Shown here piece by piece: positions 5,652-12,668 of a stretch of DNA of 14,171 nt. The DNA comes from an uncultured Desulfovibrio sp. (GTDB taxonomy: Bacteria; Desulfobacterota; Desulfovibrionia; Desulfovibrionales; Desulfovibrionaceae). The stretch lies in NCBI GenBank assembly GCA_900550745.1, contig URTO01000009.1, positions 1-14,171 of the forward strand. The letters are read 5' to 3'. A program made the translations under genes and the position numbers. A model generated the notes under the pieces. The model had not been told where the DNA came from. It worked only from the letters and a program-made list of their open reading frames with translations, and searched no databases. Each line of letters starts with the position of its first letter. The stretch's first letter is position 1.

Positions 5652-7418
5652 ATGGAAAACGGTCGAAAACTGCTGCGTGGGATTGCGCTGGCGGCGATTG
5701 CCGTGATCGGTTTGGGTGGGATTGCGTTGTTTGCTTCACCGTCGCTGGCCGCCCAAACCCGTCCCGACGTGATCCGCATCGATGCCATAGGCCAGCTCAA
5801 AAAGCTGGAAATGCCTCCCGCCGTGTTTTTGCATGACGAACACACCAAGGCCCTTGCTGCCACGGGTCAGGACTGTTCCGTTTGTCATACGCCCACCGCG
5901 AACGGGCACACTGCCAAATTCCAGCGCGAGGAAGACGGCGCCGACGCCAAGAAGCTGGAAAGCATCTATCATAATGGTTGTATCGGCTGCCATGAGAACA
6001 TGGCTTCCAACAACCAGAAGACGGGCCCGCTCGACGGCGAATGCCGCGCCTGTCATGACACGAAGCTTCCGTTCAAGGCCGAACAGAAGCCCGTCAAGAT
6101 GGGCAGCAAGTCGCTTCACTATCTGCACGTCAGCTCCAAAGCCATCGTCAACCCGGCCAACTCTGAAGAAAACTGCGGCGTTTGCCACCATGTGTATGAC
6201 GAAAAGCTGAACAAGCTCGTATGGAAGAAGGGACAGGAAGACGCCTGCGCCGCCTGCCACGGCGAAAAGGCCGTCGGCTCCACGCCCTCCCTCCAGACTG
6301 CCGTGCATACCAAGTGCGTGTGGTGTCATGAAAACGTGGCCCAGTCCTCCCGTGCGTATCTGACCGCTCAGGTGGAAGCCAAGAAGGCCGCCGAGCCCAA
6401 GAGCACGAAGAAGCTTTCCGCCAAGGAAGTGCAGGCTGAAGCCGCCGCCGAAGCAGCCGCCATTGAGGCCGCGATCGTAACCGGCCCCACCACCTGCGCC
6501 GGCTGCCATACCGAAGAGGCCCAGTCCAAGTTCAAGCAGGTAAGCCCGGTTCCCCGCCTGATGCGCGGTCAGCCCGACGCTACCGTGTTACTGCCCGTCA
6601 ACAACGCCAAGCGTCCCGTGGGCGCGCCTGAAGCCGGCATGAAGCCCGTGGTGTTCAACCACAAGGCGCATGAGGCTTCCGTGGACAGCTGCCGCACCTG
6701 CCACCATGTCCGCATCGAATCCTGCACCGTCTGCCACACCGTCGACGGCAACAAGGACGGCAACTTCGTGAAGCTGGCCGACGCCATGCACTCGAAGACC
6801 TCGGACAGCAGCTGTGTGGGCTGCCATCAGCAGACCGTGATGCAGAAGAAGGAATGCGCCGGTTGCCACGGGGCTGTTCCAGTCATGCCCGCCGACTCCT
6901 GCGCCACCTGCCATAAGGACGTGAAGGGCATCACCTCCGCCCAGATCGCCGACGGCTCCGCCTTCGATCTCACGAAGGAACAGCTTGCCGACATCGCCGC
7001 CAAGGATCTGGCCGCCCAGCCCGCTCCGGCGAAGCCTTTCCCCGCCGTCGAAGTGCCTGAGACCGTGACCATCGGCGCGCTGTCCAATGATTTTGAACCG
7101 AGCGTGTTCCCGCACCGCAAGATCTACGAAGCTCTTGTGAAGGGTGCCGCCGACAGCGGGCTTGCCTCCGCGTTCCATACGTCGCCGACGGCCATGTGCG
7201 CCGCGTGCCACCACAACAGCCCCATCGCGGATTTGAAGACGCCGCCGAAGTGCGCCAGCTGCCACGGGATTGAGGCTGACAAGATGGCTGTGAGCGTCAA
7301 CAAGCCTTCGCTCAAGGCTGCGTATCATCAACAGTGCATGGCCTGCCACGATCGGATGAAGATCGAGAAGCCTGCCGCCACCGATTGCGCGGGTTGCCAT
7401 ACCCCGCGTGTGAAATAG
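5652..7418 (+). CDS. hmcA: High-molecular-weight cytochrome c, 16 hemes (HmcA)
   Basis: HmcA is the large periplasmic multiheme cytochrome of the Hmc complex. It exchanges electrons with the cytochrome c3/hydrogenase pool and passes them to the membrane subunits. The 588-residue precursor has a signal peptide (positive MENGRKLLRG, hydrophobic 11-28, probable cleavage near residue 34, SLAA/QT). It has exactly 16 CXXCH heme motifs, at cysteines 75, 110, 131, 175, 199, 222, 282, 347, 358, 388, 402, 417, 516, 534, 562 and 579. Three are CXXCHH (175, 347, 516), with histidines available as second heme ligands. Sixteen hemes is the HmcA hallmark. It is longer than my recollection of D. vulgaris HmcA (about 545). 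Part of the excess is an Ala/Glu/Lys-rich insert near 240-278, between hemes 6 and 7. ATG at 5652 is preferred because it has AAGGA 9 bases upstream and gives a signal peptide directly; the frame is open back to 5358. Confidence 0.96.
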   Translation: MENGRKLLRGIALAAIAVIGLGGIALFASPSLAAQTRPDVIRIDAIGQLKKLEMPPAVFLHDEHTKALAATGQDCSVCHTPTANGHTAKFQREEDGADAKKLESIYHNGCIGCHENMASNNQKTGPLDGECRACHDTKLPFKAEQKPVKMGSKSLHYLHVSSKAIVNPANSEENCGVCHHVYDEKLNKLVWKKGQEDACAACHGEKAVGSTPSLQTAVHTKCVWCHENVAQSSRAYLTAQVEAKKAAEPKSTKKLSAKEVQAEAAAEAAAIEAAIVTGPTTCAGCHTEEAQSKFKQVSPVPRLMRGQPDATVLLPVNNAKRPVGAPEAGMKPVVFNHKAHEASVDSCRTCHHVRIESCTVCHTVDGNKDGNFVKLADAMHSKTSDSSCVGCHQQTVMQKKECAGCHGAVPVMPADSCATCHKDVKGITSAQIADGSAFDLTKEQLADIAAKDLAAQPAPAKPFPAVEVPETVTIGALSNDFEPSVFPHRKIYEALVKGAADSGLASAFHTSPTAMCAACHHNSPIADLKTPPKCASCHGIEADKMAVSVNKPSLKAAYHQQCMACHDRMKIEKPAATDCAGCHTPRVK

Positions 7419-7432
7419 GCGGAGGAGAAGAT

Positions 7433-8659
7433 ATGAACCGTAGATCATTTCTGACTCTGATGGGTGGGCTGGGTATCGGTTCGGCTCTGGGCGGCGCGAA
7501 ATCCGCGTCCGCTGCGGGCGGGACCTTCCACGGCTACCCCGACAGCAAGGGTGTGCTTCACGACACCACGCTGTGCATCGGCTGCCGCAGGTGCGAACAG
7601 GCCTGCAACAAGGTCAACGATCTCCCCAAGCCGGAGAAGCCTTTCACCGATCTCAACGTGCTCAACGAAAAGCGCCGCACGTCCGCCAAAGAGTGGACTG
7701 TGGTGAACAAGTACCGTCCCGCGAGCCTCGACAAGGACGTGTTCCGCAAGAGCCAGTGCATGCACTGCGAGGAACCCGCCTGCGCCAGCGCGTGCTTCGT
7801 GAAGGCGTTTACCAAGAACCCCGACGGTTCCGTGACCTATGATCCCACCCTCTGCGTGGGCTGCCGTTACTGCATGGTCGCGTGCCCGTTCAACATCCCC
7901 GGCTACACCTATGACCGCGCCCTCAATCCGCTGGTCCAGAAGTGCACGCTGTGCCATCCCCGCCTGCAGGAAGGCAAGCTCCCCGGTTGCGTGGAAGCCT
8001 GCCCCACCGGTGCGCTGGTGTTCGGCAAGCGCAAGGATCTGATCAAGATTGCGTGGGATCGCATCACCGCGCATCCCGAACGCTATCAGAACCATGTGTA
8101 CGGCGAGCATGAAATGGGCGGTACTGCGTGGATGACCATTTCCGGCGCTGAGTTCAAGGAAGTGGGCCTCAACGAGGATCTCGGCACCAAGGCCGCTGGC
8201 GAATATACGGCTGGGGCGCTCGGCGCCGTGCCTATGGTGGTGGGCATTTGGCCTGTCCTGCTCGGCGGCGCGTACGCGATCACCAAGCGTAAGGAACAGA
8301 TCGCCAAGGAAGAGCAGAACGAGGCTGTGAAGGCCGCCGTCGCCCGTACCGAGGAAGAGGCCGCGAAGAAGTTGCAGGCCAGCCTCGATAAGGCTGCGAA
8401 GGAAGCCGCCAAGGAAAAGGATCGCGCCGTCGCTGATGAAGTGAAGAAGGCCGTGGCCGAAGCCGAGGAAGCTCTCCGGGCGCAGCTTGAGGCCGAGAAG
8501 GCCGAAGCCGTGGCGAAGGCTGCGGAAGAGGCTGCCGCGAAGGCCGCTGAAGAGGCCGCTGCGAAGGCGGTCGAACAAGCCGCCGCCAAGGCCGCTAAGC
8601 CTTCCAAGCCTGAAAAGGGCAAGAAGGGCAAGCACGACACCAACGGCGGGGAGGCGTAA
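7433..8659 (+). CDS. hmcB: Hmc complex Fe-S subunit with Tat signal and C-terminal helical tail (HmcB)
   Basis: HmcB is the ferredoxin-like subunit that wires HmcA to the membrane part of Hmc. Residues 1-30 form a twin-arginine signal (NRRSFLTLMGG then a small hydrophobic stretch ending in ASAAGG), so the Fe-S domain should be periplasmic. Four [4Fe-4S] cysteine groups follow: C48, C51, C54, C58; C109, C112, C117, C121; C141, C144, C147, C151; and C171, C174, C186, C190. This is the DmsB/HybA/NrfC arrangement. A hydrophobic segment near 261-283 is a membrane anchor. The final approximately 125 residues are almost entirely Ala, Glu and Lys with heptad-like spacing, predicting a long alpha-helix or coiled coil, and end in a basic Lys-rich stretch. 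If the anchor crosses once, this tail is cytoplasmic. ATG at 7433 has GGAGGAG 5 bases upstream, 14 bases after hmcA. 408 residues. Confidence 0.93.
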   Translation: MNRRSFLTLMGGLGIGSALGGAKSASAAGGTFHGYPDSKGVLHDTTLCIGCRRCEQACNKVNDLPKPEKPFTDLNVLNEKRRTSAKEWTVVNKYRPASLDKDVFRKSQCMHCEEPACASACFVKAFTKNPDGSVTYDPTLCVGCRYCMVACPFNIPGYTYDRALNPLVQKCTLCHPRLQEGKLPGCVEACPTGALVFGKRKDLIKIAWDRITAHPERYQNHVYGEHEMGGTAWMTISGAEFKEVGLNEDLGTKAAGEYTAGALGAVPMVVGIWPVLLGGAYAITKRKEQIAKEEQNEAVKAAVARTEEEAAKKLQASLDKAAKEAAKEKDRAVADEVKKAVAEAEEALRAQLEAEKAEAVAKAAEEAAAKAAEEAAAKAVEQAAAKAAKPSKPEKGKKGKHDTNGGEA

Positions 8660-8662
8660 GCA

Positions 8663-9952
8663 ATGAAACTCTGGAAGAACCTCTCGAATCGTCTTGATGC
8701 CGTGGCTGACGCCATGGCCGCCAAGCCGTGCATGCAAGGCTGCGTGGGCAAGACGCTGCTCTCCATCCCTCGCACGCCCGGCAACCTGATCACGGCTGTC
8801 ATCCTCGCCATCGGGCTGCTGATCACCATCGGCCGCTTCGGGTTCGGGCTCGGCGCGGTGACCAACTTGGATGACAACAACCCCTGGGGCATTTGGATCG
8901 CCTTTGACCTGCTGTGCGGCGTTGCGCTGGCGGCTGGCGGTTATGTGACCTCTTCGGCATGCTACCTCTTCGGCATGAAGCGGTATCATTCGGCCGTGCG
9001 CCCCGCCATCCTGACGGCCTTCCTCGGCTATGCCTTTGTGGTCGTCGCCCTGTTGTACGACGTGGGCCAGCCGTGGCGTCTGCCCTATCCCTTGGTCGTG
9101 TCGCAGGGGACTACGTCCCTGCTGTTTGAAGTAGGCCTGTGTGTGGGCATTTACCTGACCGTGCTGTTCATCGAATGGTCCCCCGTGGGCCTTGAATGGC
9201 TCCTCGGCATGAAGGACGCCCCCTGCTGGCTCGTCCGCCTGCGCCCCCGTATGCACACCATCCGCAAGGCCGTGCTGTGCGCTACCATCCCGCTGACCAT
9301 CCTCGGTGTGGTGCTGTCTACGATGCACCAGTCCTCGCTGGGCGCGCTGTTCCTCATCGCCCCGAGCAAGATGCACCCCCTGTGGTACTCGCCGTTCATG
9401 CCGGTGTTCTTCTTCATCTCCTCGATGGTGGCCGGCCTTTCGATGGTCATTTTCGAGGGCACGCTGTCTCACAAGGCACTGCACAACAAGATGGACGAAA
9501 CCCACCTGCGCGAAGCTGACGGCGTCGTGTTCGGCTTCGGCCGTGCGGCTTCCTTCGTGCTGATCGGCTACTTCTTCATCAAGGTGCTGGACACCACCAT
9601 GGACAACGATTGGCACTACCTCGCTTCCGGTTACGGTGCGTGGTTCGCCGTCGAAATGGTCGGCTTCGTGCTTCTGCCCGCCTTCCTGTATGCCCTCGGC
9701 GTGCGCGAAAAGAATATCACGCTCATCCGTGTGGCGTCGGTGTTCGGCGTGCTCGGCATCGTCGTCAACCGCTTCAACGTGTGCCTTGTGGCCTTCAACT
9801 GGCAGTTGGACAGCGCGGATCGCTACTTCCCGAGCATTTCGGAAGTGTTCCTGTCCATCTTTATCGTAACCCTGATCGTGACGGCGTACCGCTTCGTGTG
9901 CTCGAAGATGCCGGTCCTGTACGAACACCCTGATTTCAAGGACGCCCACTAG
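8663..9952 (+). CDS. hmcC: Hmc complex integral membrane subunit, NrfD/HybB-like (HmcC)
   Basis: HmcC is the polytopic membrane subunit that accepts electrons from HmcB and is thought to handle quinone or charge transfer. The 429-residue protein shows about ten hydrophobic helices, near residues 40-60, 75-100, 112-135, 150-172, 203-221, 243-266, 290-311, 325-346, 352-373 and 393-413. This matches the NrfD/HybB/DsrP family. It has no Fe-S motif. Family-typical features are the PWGIWIAFDL segment (74-83) opening helix 2 and VVNRFNV (367-373). It starts 3 bases after the hmcB stop with GGGGAGG upstream, so the two are likely translationally coupled. Position between hmcB and hmcD confirms HmcC rather than another NrfD-like protein such as DsrP or QrcD. 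Confidence 0.93.
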   Translation: MKLWKNLSNRLDAVADAMAAKPCMQGCVGKTLLSIPRTPGNLITAVILAIGLLITIGRFGFGLGAVTNLDDNNPWGIWIAFDLLCGVALAAGGYVTSSACYLFGMKRYHSAVRPAILTAFLGYAFVVVALLYDVGQPWRLPYPLVVSQGTTSLLFEVGLCVGIYLTVLFIEWSPVGLEWLLGMKDAPCWLVRLRPRMHTIRKAVLCATIPLTILGVVLSTMHQSSLGALFLIAPSKMHPLWYSPFMPVFFFISSMVAGLSMVIFEGTLSHKALHNKMDETHLREADGVVFGFGRAASFVLIGYFFIKVLDTTMDNDWHYLASGYGAWFAVEMVGFVLLPAFLYALGVREKNITLIRVASVFGVLGIVVNRFNVCLVAFNWQLDSADRYFPSISEVFLSIFIVTLIVTAYRFVCSKMPVLYEHPDFKDAH

Positions 9953-9969
9953 GGCGCCGGGAGCGAAAT

Positions 9970-10113
9970 ATGGAAGATTTCCCCACGCTCTACTCGTTTA
10001 TGATTTTCACCAAGGGCTGGACGTATGTCCTCATGGGCGTCGCGCTCGTGGGGTTCCTCGGATACTGGCGCTTCCTTTTTGGTCGCGACGAGCGAACCGG
10101 CAGACCCGAGTAA
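9970..10113 (+). CDS. hmcD: Small membrane subunit of the Hmc complex (HmcD)
   Basis: A 47-residue reading frame, ATG to TAA, in the exact position of hmcD in known hmc operons. The start is MEDFPTLYSFMIFTKGW, a single hydrophobic helix runs roughly from residue 16 to 37, and the C terminus is charged (GRDERTGRPE). GGGAG lies 6 bases before the ATG. It is 17 bases after hmcC and 18 bases before hmcE, so the operon spacing leaves room for nothing else. D. vulgaris HmcD is likewise a very small single-helix protein (about 5.8 kDa). Its role is presumably structural, in assembly or stability of the membrane part; no cofactor motif is present. It is easily missed by automatic annotation because of its size. 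Confidence 0.88.
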   Translation: MEDFPTLYSFMIFTKGWTYVLMGVALVGFLGYWRFLFGRDERTGRPE

Positions 10114-10131
10114 TCCGCAAGGAGCTGTTCT

Positions 10132-10812
10132 ATGTACGAATTCCTCACTGGTCCCATGTTGTGGGCTGCCTTTCTCATCTTTGTGATTGGCCTTGCCCGC
10201 CGTGTGGTCCTGTATATCCGGGGGCTGGATTGGCGGCTTGAACGTGTCGCCTACGGCCCCGGCCGTAAAATCGGTATGAAGGGCGCGATTTCTTCCGTCT
10301 TTCAGTGGCTGGTTCCTTTTGGGACGCACAGTTGGCGCAAGCAGCCCTATTTCACCATCGCCTTCTTCCTGTTCCATATCGGCGTGGTGATCGTGCCCCT
10401 GTTCCTTGCTGGTCACATGGTCATTATGCAGGAGCGTTTCGGCTTTAGCCTGCCCGCGCTGCCCATGTGGTTCTCCGACGCCTTTACGGTGCTCGCCATC
10501 GTCGGTGCGTTTATGATGGTTCTGCGCCGCATCGCGCTGCCGGAAGTCCGCTTCCTGACGAACTGGGGCGACTGGGGTATCCTGCTGCTGGTGCTGTTCG
10601 TGCTCGTCGCCGGTTTCCTCGCCCGGATGCAGGCCCCCGGCTATGAAAGCTGGCTCCTGTGGCATATCTTCTCGGCCGAGCTGGTGCTCATTTTGGCGCC
10701 GTTCACCAAGCTTTCCCACATCGTGCTGTACTTCATGTCGCGCGGTCAGCTTGGCATGGACTACGCCATCAAGCGTGGCGGCGCGTCGCGCGGCCCCGCT
10801 TTCCCCTGGTAA
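10132..10812 (+). CDS. hmcE: Hmc complex b-type cytochrome-like membrane subunit (HmcE)
   Basis: HmcE resembles the diheme cytochrome b subunits of nitrate reductase (NarI) and heterodisulfide reductase (HdrE/DsrM), which move electrons between quinone and a cytoplasmic Fe-S partner. The 226-residue protein has five hydrophobic helices, near 9-28, 72-98, 114-132, 147-164 and 175-201. Histidines at 82, 95, 178 and 196 lie in or next to helices as two pairs. The second pair is 18 residues apart, the same spacing as recalled for the NarI heme ligands H187 and H205, so b-heme binding is likely. AAGGAG precedes the ATG at the normal distance. It sits just upstream of hmcF, whose product is the HdrD-like partner, so the two together resemble HdrDE or DsrMK. 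Confidence 0.92.
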   Translation: MYEFLTGPMLWAAFLIFVIGLARRVVLYIRGLDWRLERVAYGPGRKIGMKGAISSVFQWLVPFGTHSWRKQPYFTIAFFLFHIGVVIVPLFLAGHMVIMQERFGFSLPALPMWFSDAFTVLAIVGAFMMVLRRIALPEVRFLTNWGDWGILLLVLFVLVAGFLARMQAPGYESWLLWHIFSAELVLILAPFTKLSHIVLYFMSRGQLGMDYAIKRGGASRGPAFPW

Positions 10813-10845
10813 TCCTCCGGGATTGTCAGCATATTGGAGGACAAC

Positions 10846-12240
10846 ATGCCTGAAGGCAAGTTTTGCAACAGACGGCCCATCAAGACCGAGGAAGAGCTGA
10901 AAGCGCTTCTCGGCGACAAGGGTGGGCAGCAGTATTATAAAGAAATGGAAACATTGGAAGTGGACACGGTCGCTCTGTGGGATACCCTGCAGAAGACCTG
11001 CAAGTCCCGCACCCGCACGTGGCTCGAAATTTGCGCCCACTGCGGCCTGTGCGCGAACAGCTGCTTCCTCTATACGGCGAACAACCGCGATCCCAAGCAG
11101 GTTCCGTCTTATAAGATCCAGTCCACGCTCGGCGAAATGCTTCGCCGTAAGGGGCAGGTCGATACCCAGTTCATGATCGATACGATGGAAGTGGCGTGGG
11201 CGAAATGCACCTGCTGCAACCGTTGCGGCACGTACTGCCCGCACGGCATCGACATGGGCGTCATGTTCAGCTATCTGCGCGGCATACTGTATTCTCAGGG
11301 CTTCGTGCCGTGGGAACTCAAGATCGGCGCGGGCATGCACCGCGTATACGGCGCCCAGATGGACGTGACCACCGAGGACTGGGTGGACACCTGCGAATGG
11401 ATGGCCGATGAAAACTCGGAAGAGTGGCCGGGCCTTGAGATTCCGATCGACAAGGAAGACTGCGATGTCATGTACATCCTGAACGCCCGCGAACCCAAGC
11501 ACTATCCTGAAGACGTGGCGCAGGCCGCCATCCTCTTCCATGTGGCCGGGGAAAAGTGGACCGTTCCTTCCGTGGGTTGGGAAAACACCTCCCTGTCCAT
11601 GTTTGCCGGTGACTGGGAAGCGTGCGCCGATAACGTGAAGCGTATCTATGGCGCGGTTGACCGTCTGCGCCCCAAGATGGTCGTGGGCACGGAATGCGGC
11701 CATGCGCACCGTGCCACGGTCGTGGAAGGCCCCTATTGGGCCGGACGCGAAGACGGCAAGCCGCCGGTTCCGTTCCTGCACTATGTGGAATGGCTGGCCG
11801 ATGCGCTGCGCAAGGGCAAGATCAAGATCGACCCCGCCAAGCGCCTGAAGATGCCCGTGACCTTGCAGGATTCGTGCAACTACATCCGTAACCACGGCCT
11901 TGCCGAGCACACCCGCTACATCATGAGCCAGATCGCGGATGACTTCCGTGAAATGACGTGCAACCGCGAAGACAACTTCTGCTGCGGTGGCGGCGGCGGC
12001 TTCAACGGCATCGGCAAGTTCCGCCCGCAGCGTGACAAGGGCCTGTACATGAAGTTGCAGCAGATCCGCGAAACCGGCGCCAAGTTGGTCATTTCGCCCT
12101 GCCACAACTGCTGGGACGCCATCCGTGATATGATGGAGGTGTACCATGTGCACGACATCAAGTGGAGCTTCCTCAAGCCCCTCATCATCGATATGATGAT
12201 CGTCCCCGATCATCTGAAACCGCATGATGACGAGGAATAA
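10846..12240 (+). CDS. hmcF: Hmc complex cytoplasmic Fe-S subunit, HdrD-like (HmcF)
   Basis: HmcF is the cytoplasmic electron-transfer subunit, similar to HdrD and DsrK, presumed to pass electrons from the membrane to a cytoplasmic acceptor that is still unsettled. The 464-residue protein has two [4Fe-4S] motifs (C63, C66, C69, C73; C121, C124, C127, C131 followed by Pro). CCG-type cysteine segments are GTECGHAHRA (281-290), QDSCNYIRNHG (341-351), FCCGGGGGF (378-386) and SPCHNCW (417-423). Such segments bind the unusual clusters of heterodisulfide reductases. No membrane helix or signal is seen. ATG at 10846 is chosen because GGAGG lies 5 bases upstream; an in-frame TTG at 10834 overlaps that site. 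D. vulgaris HmcF, as recalled, is nearly the same length (about 461). Last gene of the operon; no rrf1 or rrf2 follows. Confidence 0.95.
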   Translation: MPEGKFCNRRPIKTEEELKALLGDKGGQQYYKEMETLEVDTVALWDTLQKTCKSRTRTWLEICAHCGLCANSCFLYTANNRDPKQVPSYKIQSTLGEMLRRKGQVDTQFMIDTMEVAWAKCTCCNRCGTYCPHGIDMGVMFSYLRGILYSQGFVPWELKIGAGMHRVYGAQMDVTTEDWVDTCEWMADENSEEWPGLEIPIDKEDCDVMYILNAREPKHYPEDVAQAAILFHVAGEKWTVPSVGWENTSLSMFAGDWEACADNVKRIYGAVDRLRPKMVVGTECGHAHRATVVEGPYWAGREDGKPPVPFLHYVEWLADALRKGKIKIDPAKRLKMPVTLQDSCNYIRNHGLAEHTRYIMSQIADDFREMTCNREDNFCCGGGGGFNGIGKFRPQRDKGLYMKLQQIRETGAKLVISPCHNCWDAIRDMMEVYHVHDIKWSFLKPLIIDMMIVPDHLKPHDDEE

Positions 12241-12377
12241 GGAATGGCGGGAACGCGGAGAGGAAGGAACAGCTTTTTCTGAAGGCTTTTTCTCTTTCCG
12301 CATCCTCTAACCCCCTATTCGTAACCGTTCACGGTTTCAATCAGGCCCGCCTGAACGAACGGATCGGTTATATGAGT
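12241..12377. other. Non-coding stretch between hmcF and the terminator hairpin
   Basis: No gene is visible. GCGGAGAGG (12255-12263) can pair with TCTTTCCGC (12293-12301) using two G-U pairs, but no T-run follows. CAGGC (12342-12346) and GCCTG (12349-12353), nested between CGTTCA (12326-12331) and TGAACG (12352-12357), give alternative small hairpins. These may be mRNA 3'-end structures; function is unknown. Confidence 0.3.
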
Positions 12378-12416
12378 ATGAAAACGCCCCGAATCAATGG
12401 TTCGGGGCGTTTTCAT
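12378..12416. terminator. Bidirectional terminator between hmcF and the alcohol dehydrogenase gene
   Basis: ATGAAAACGCCCCGAA (12378-12393) is perfectly complementary to TTCGGGGCGTTTTCAT (12401-12416), a 16-bp stem with a 7-base loop. The GC core is flanked by an A-run on one side and a T-run on the other, followed by further T-rich sequence on the plus strand. This is the classical factor-independent form and should work from both sides. It lies 138 bases after the hmcF stop and separates hmc from the convergent dehydrogenase gene. Confidence 0.92.
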
Positions 12417-12668
12417 TTTATGGGCTTCACAGCCTGTTGAGGATACTGAGTGTCCGAAACAAGGAACTACCCGCTATGCGGGGGATTATGATAGGAGGGT
12501 AGGGCAGTTGCACAGGCTGGGTTCTTTTGCGCCTGATCTGCCTTTTCCCCTTGGGGAAGCTCGGATTGGGGGCAAACCGTCCAAGCCGCTTCTGGAGCGG
12601 CCATAGGGCCGGAAGCGTTCCGCGGATGAGCCGCTATGCCGTAAGGCCCTTTTCCCTTTTTCAGTCGC
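12417..12668. other. Structured non-coding stretch, possible RNA or intergenic repeat
   Basis: This 252-base stretch has no credible gene, only short frames without ribosome sites, but is rich in complementary segments. CAGCCTGT (12430-12437) pairs with ACAGGCTG (12512-12519) and encloses CCCGC-TAT-GCGGG (12470-12482). CAGGC (12513-12517) can pair instead with GCCTG (12532-12536), an alternative fold. Then come TTCCCC-TT-GGGGAA around 12545-12557, GCCGCT-TCTGG-AGCGGC around 12585-12601, and AGGGCC/GGCCCT enclosing about 34 bases before TTTTCCCTTTTT (to 12661). The final stem and T-runs look like a plus-strand terminator. It could be a small RNA, a dispersed repeat or a long 3' UTR of either neighbour. 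Confidence 0.35.

Noticed and set aside
12255..12301. Hairpin GCGGAGAGG/TCTTTCCGC just after hmcF as the operon terminator
   Set aside because: It needs two G-U pairs, has a large loop and no following T-run; the perfect hairpin at 12378-12416 is far better.
7445..12303. Two very long minus-strand open frames (834 and 784 codons) covering hmcB-hmcF
   Set aside because: They lie antisense to well-identified hmc genes, have low-complexity His/Arg/Gly/Val-rich translations without recognisable motifs, and arise because GC-rich third positions remove stop codons on the opposite strand.
12466..12490. CRISPR-repeat-like CCCGC-TAT-GCGGGGG hairpin
   Set aside because: It occurs once only, with no second repeat or spacer, and no cas gene is present.
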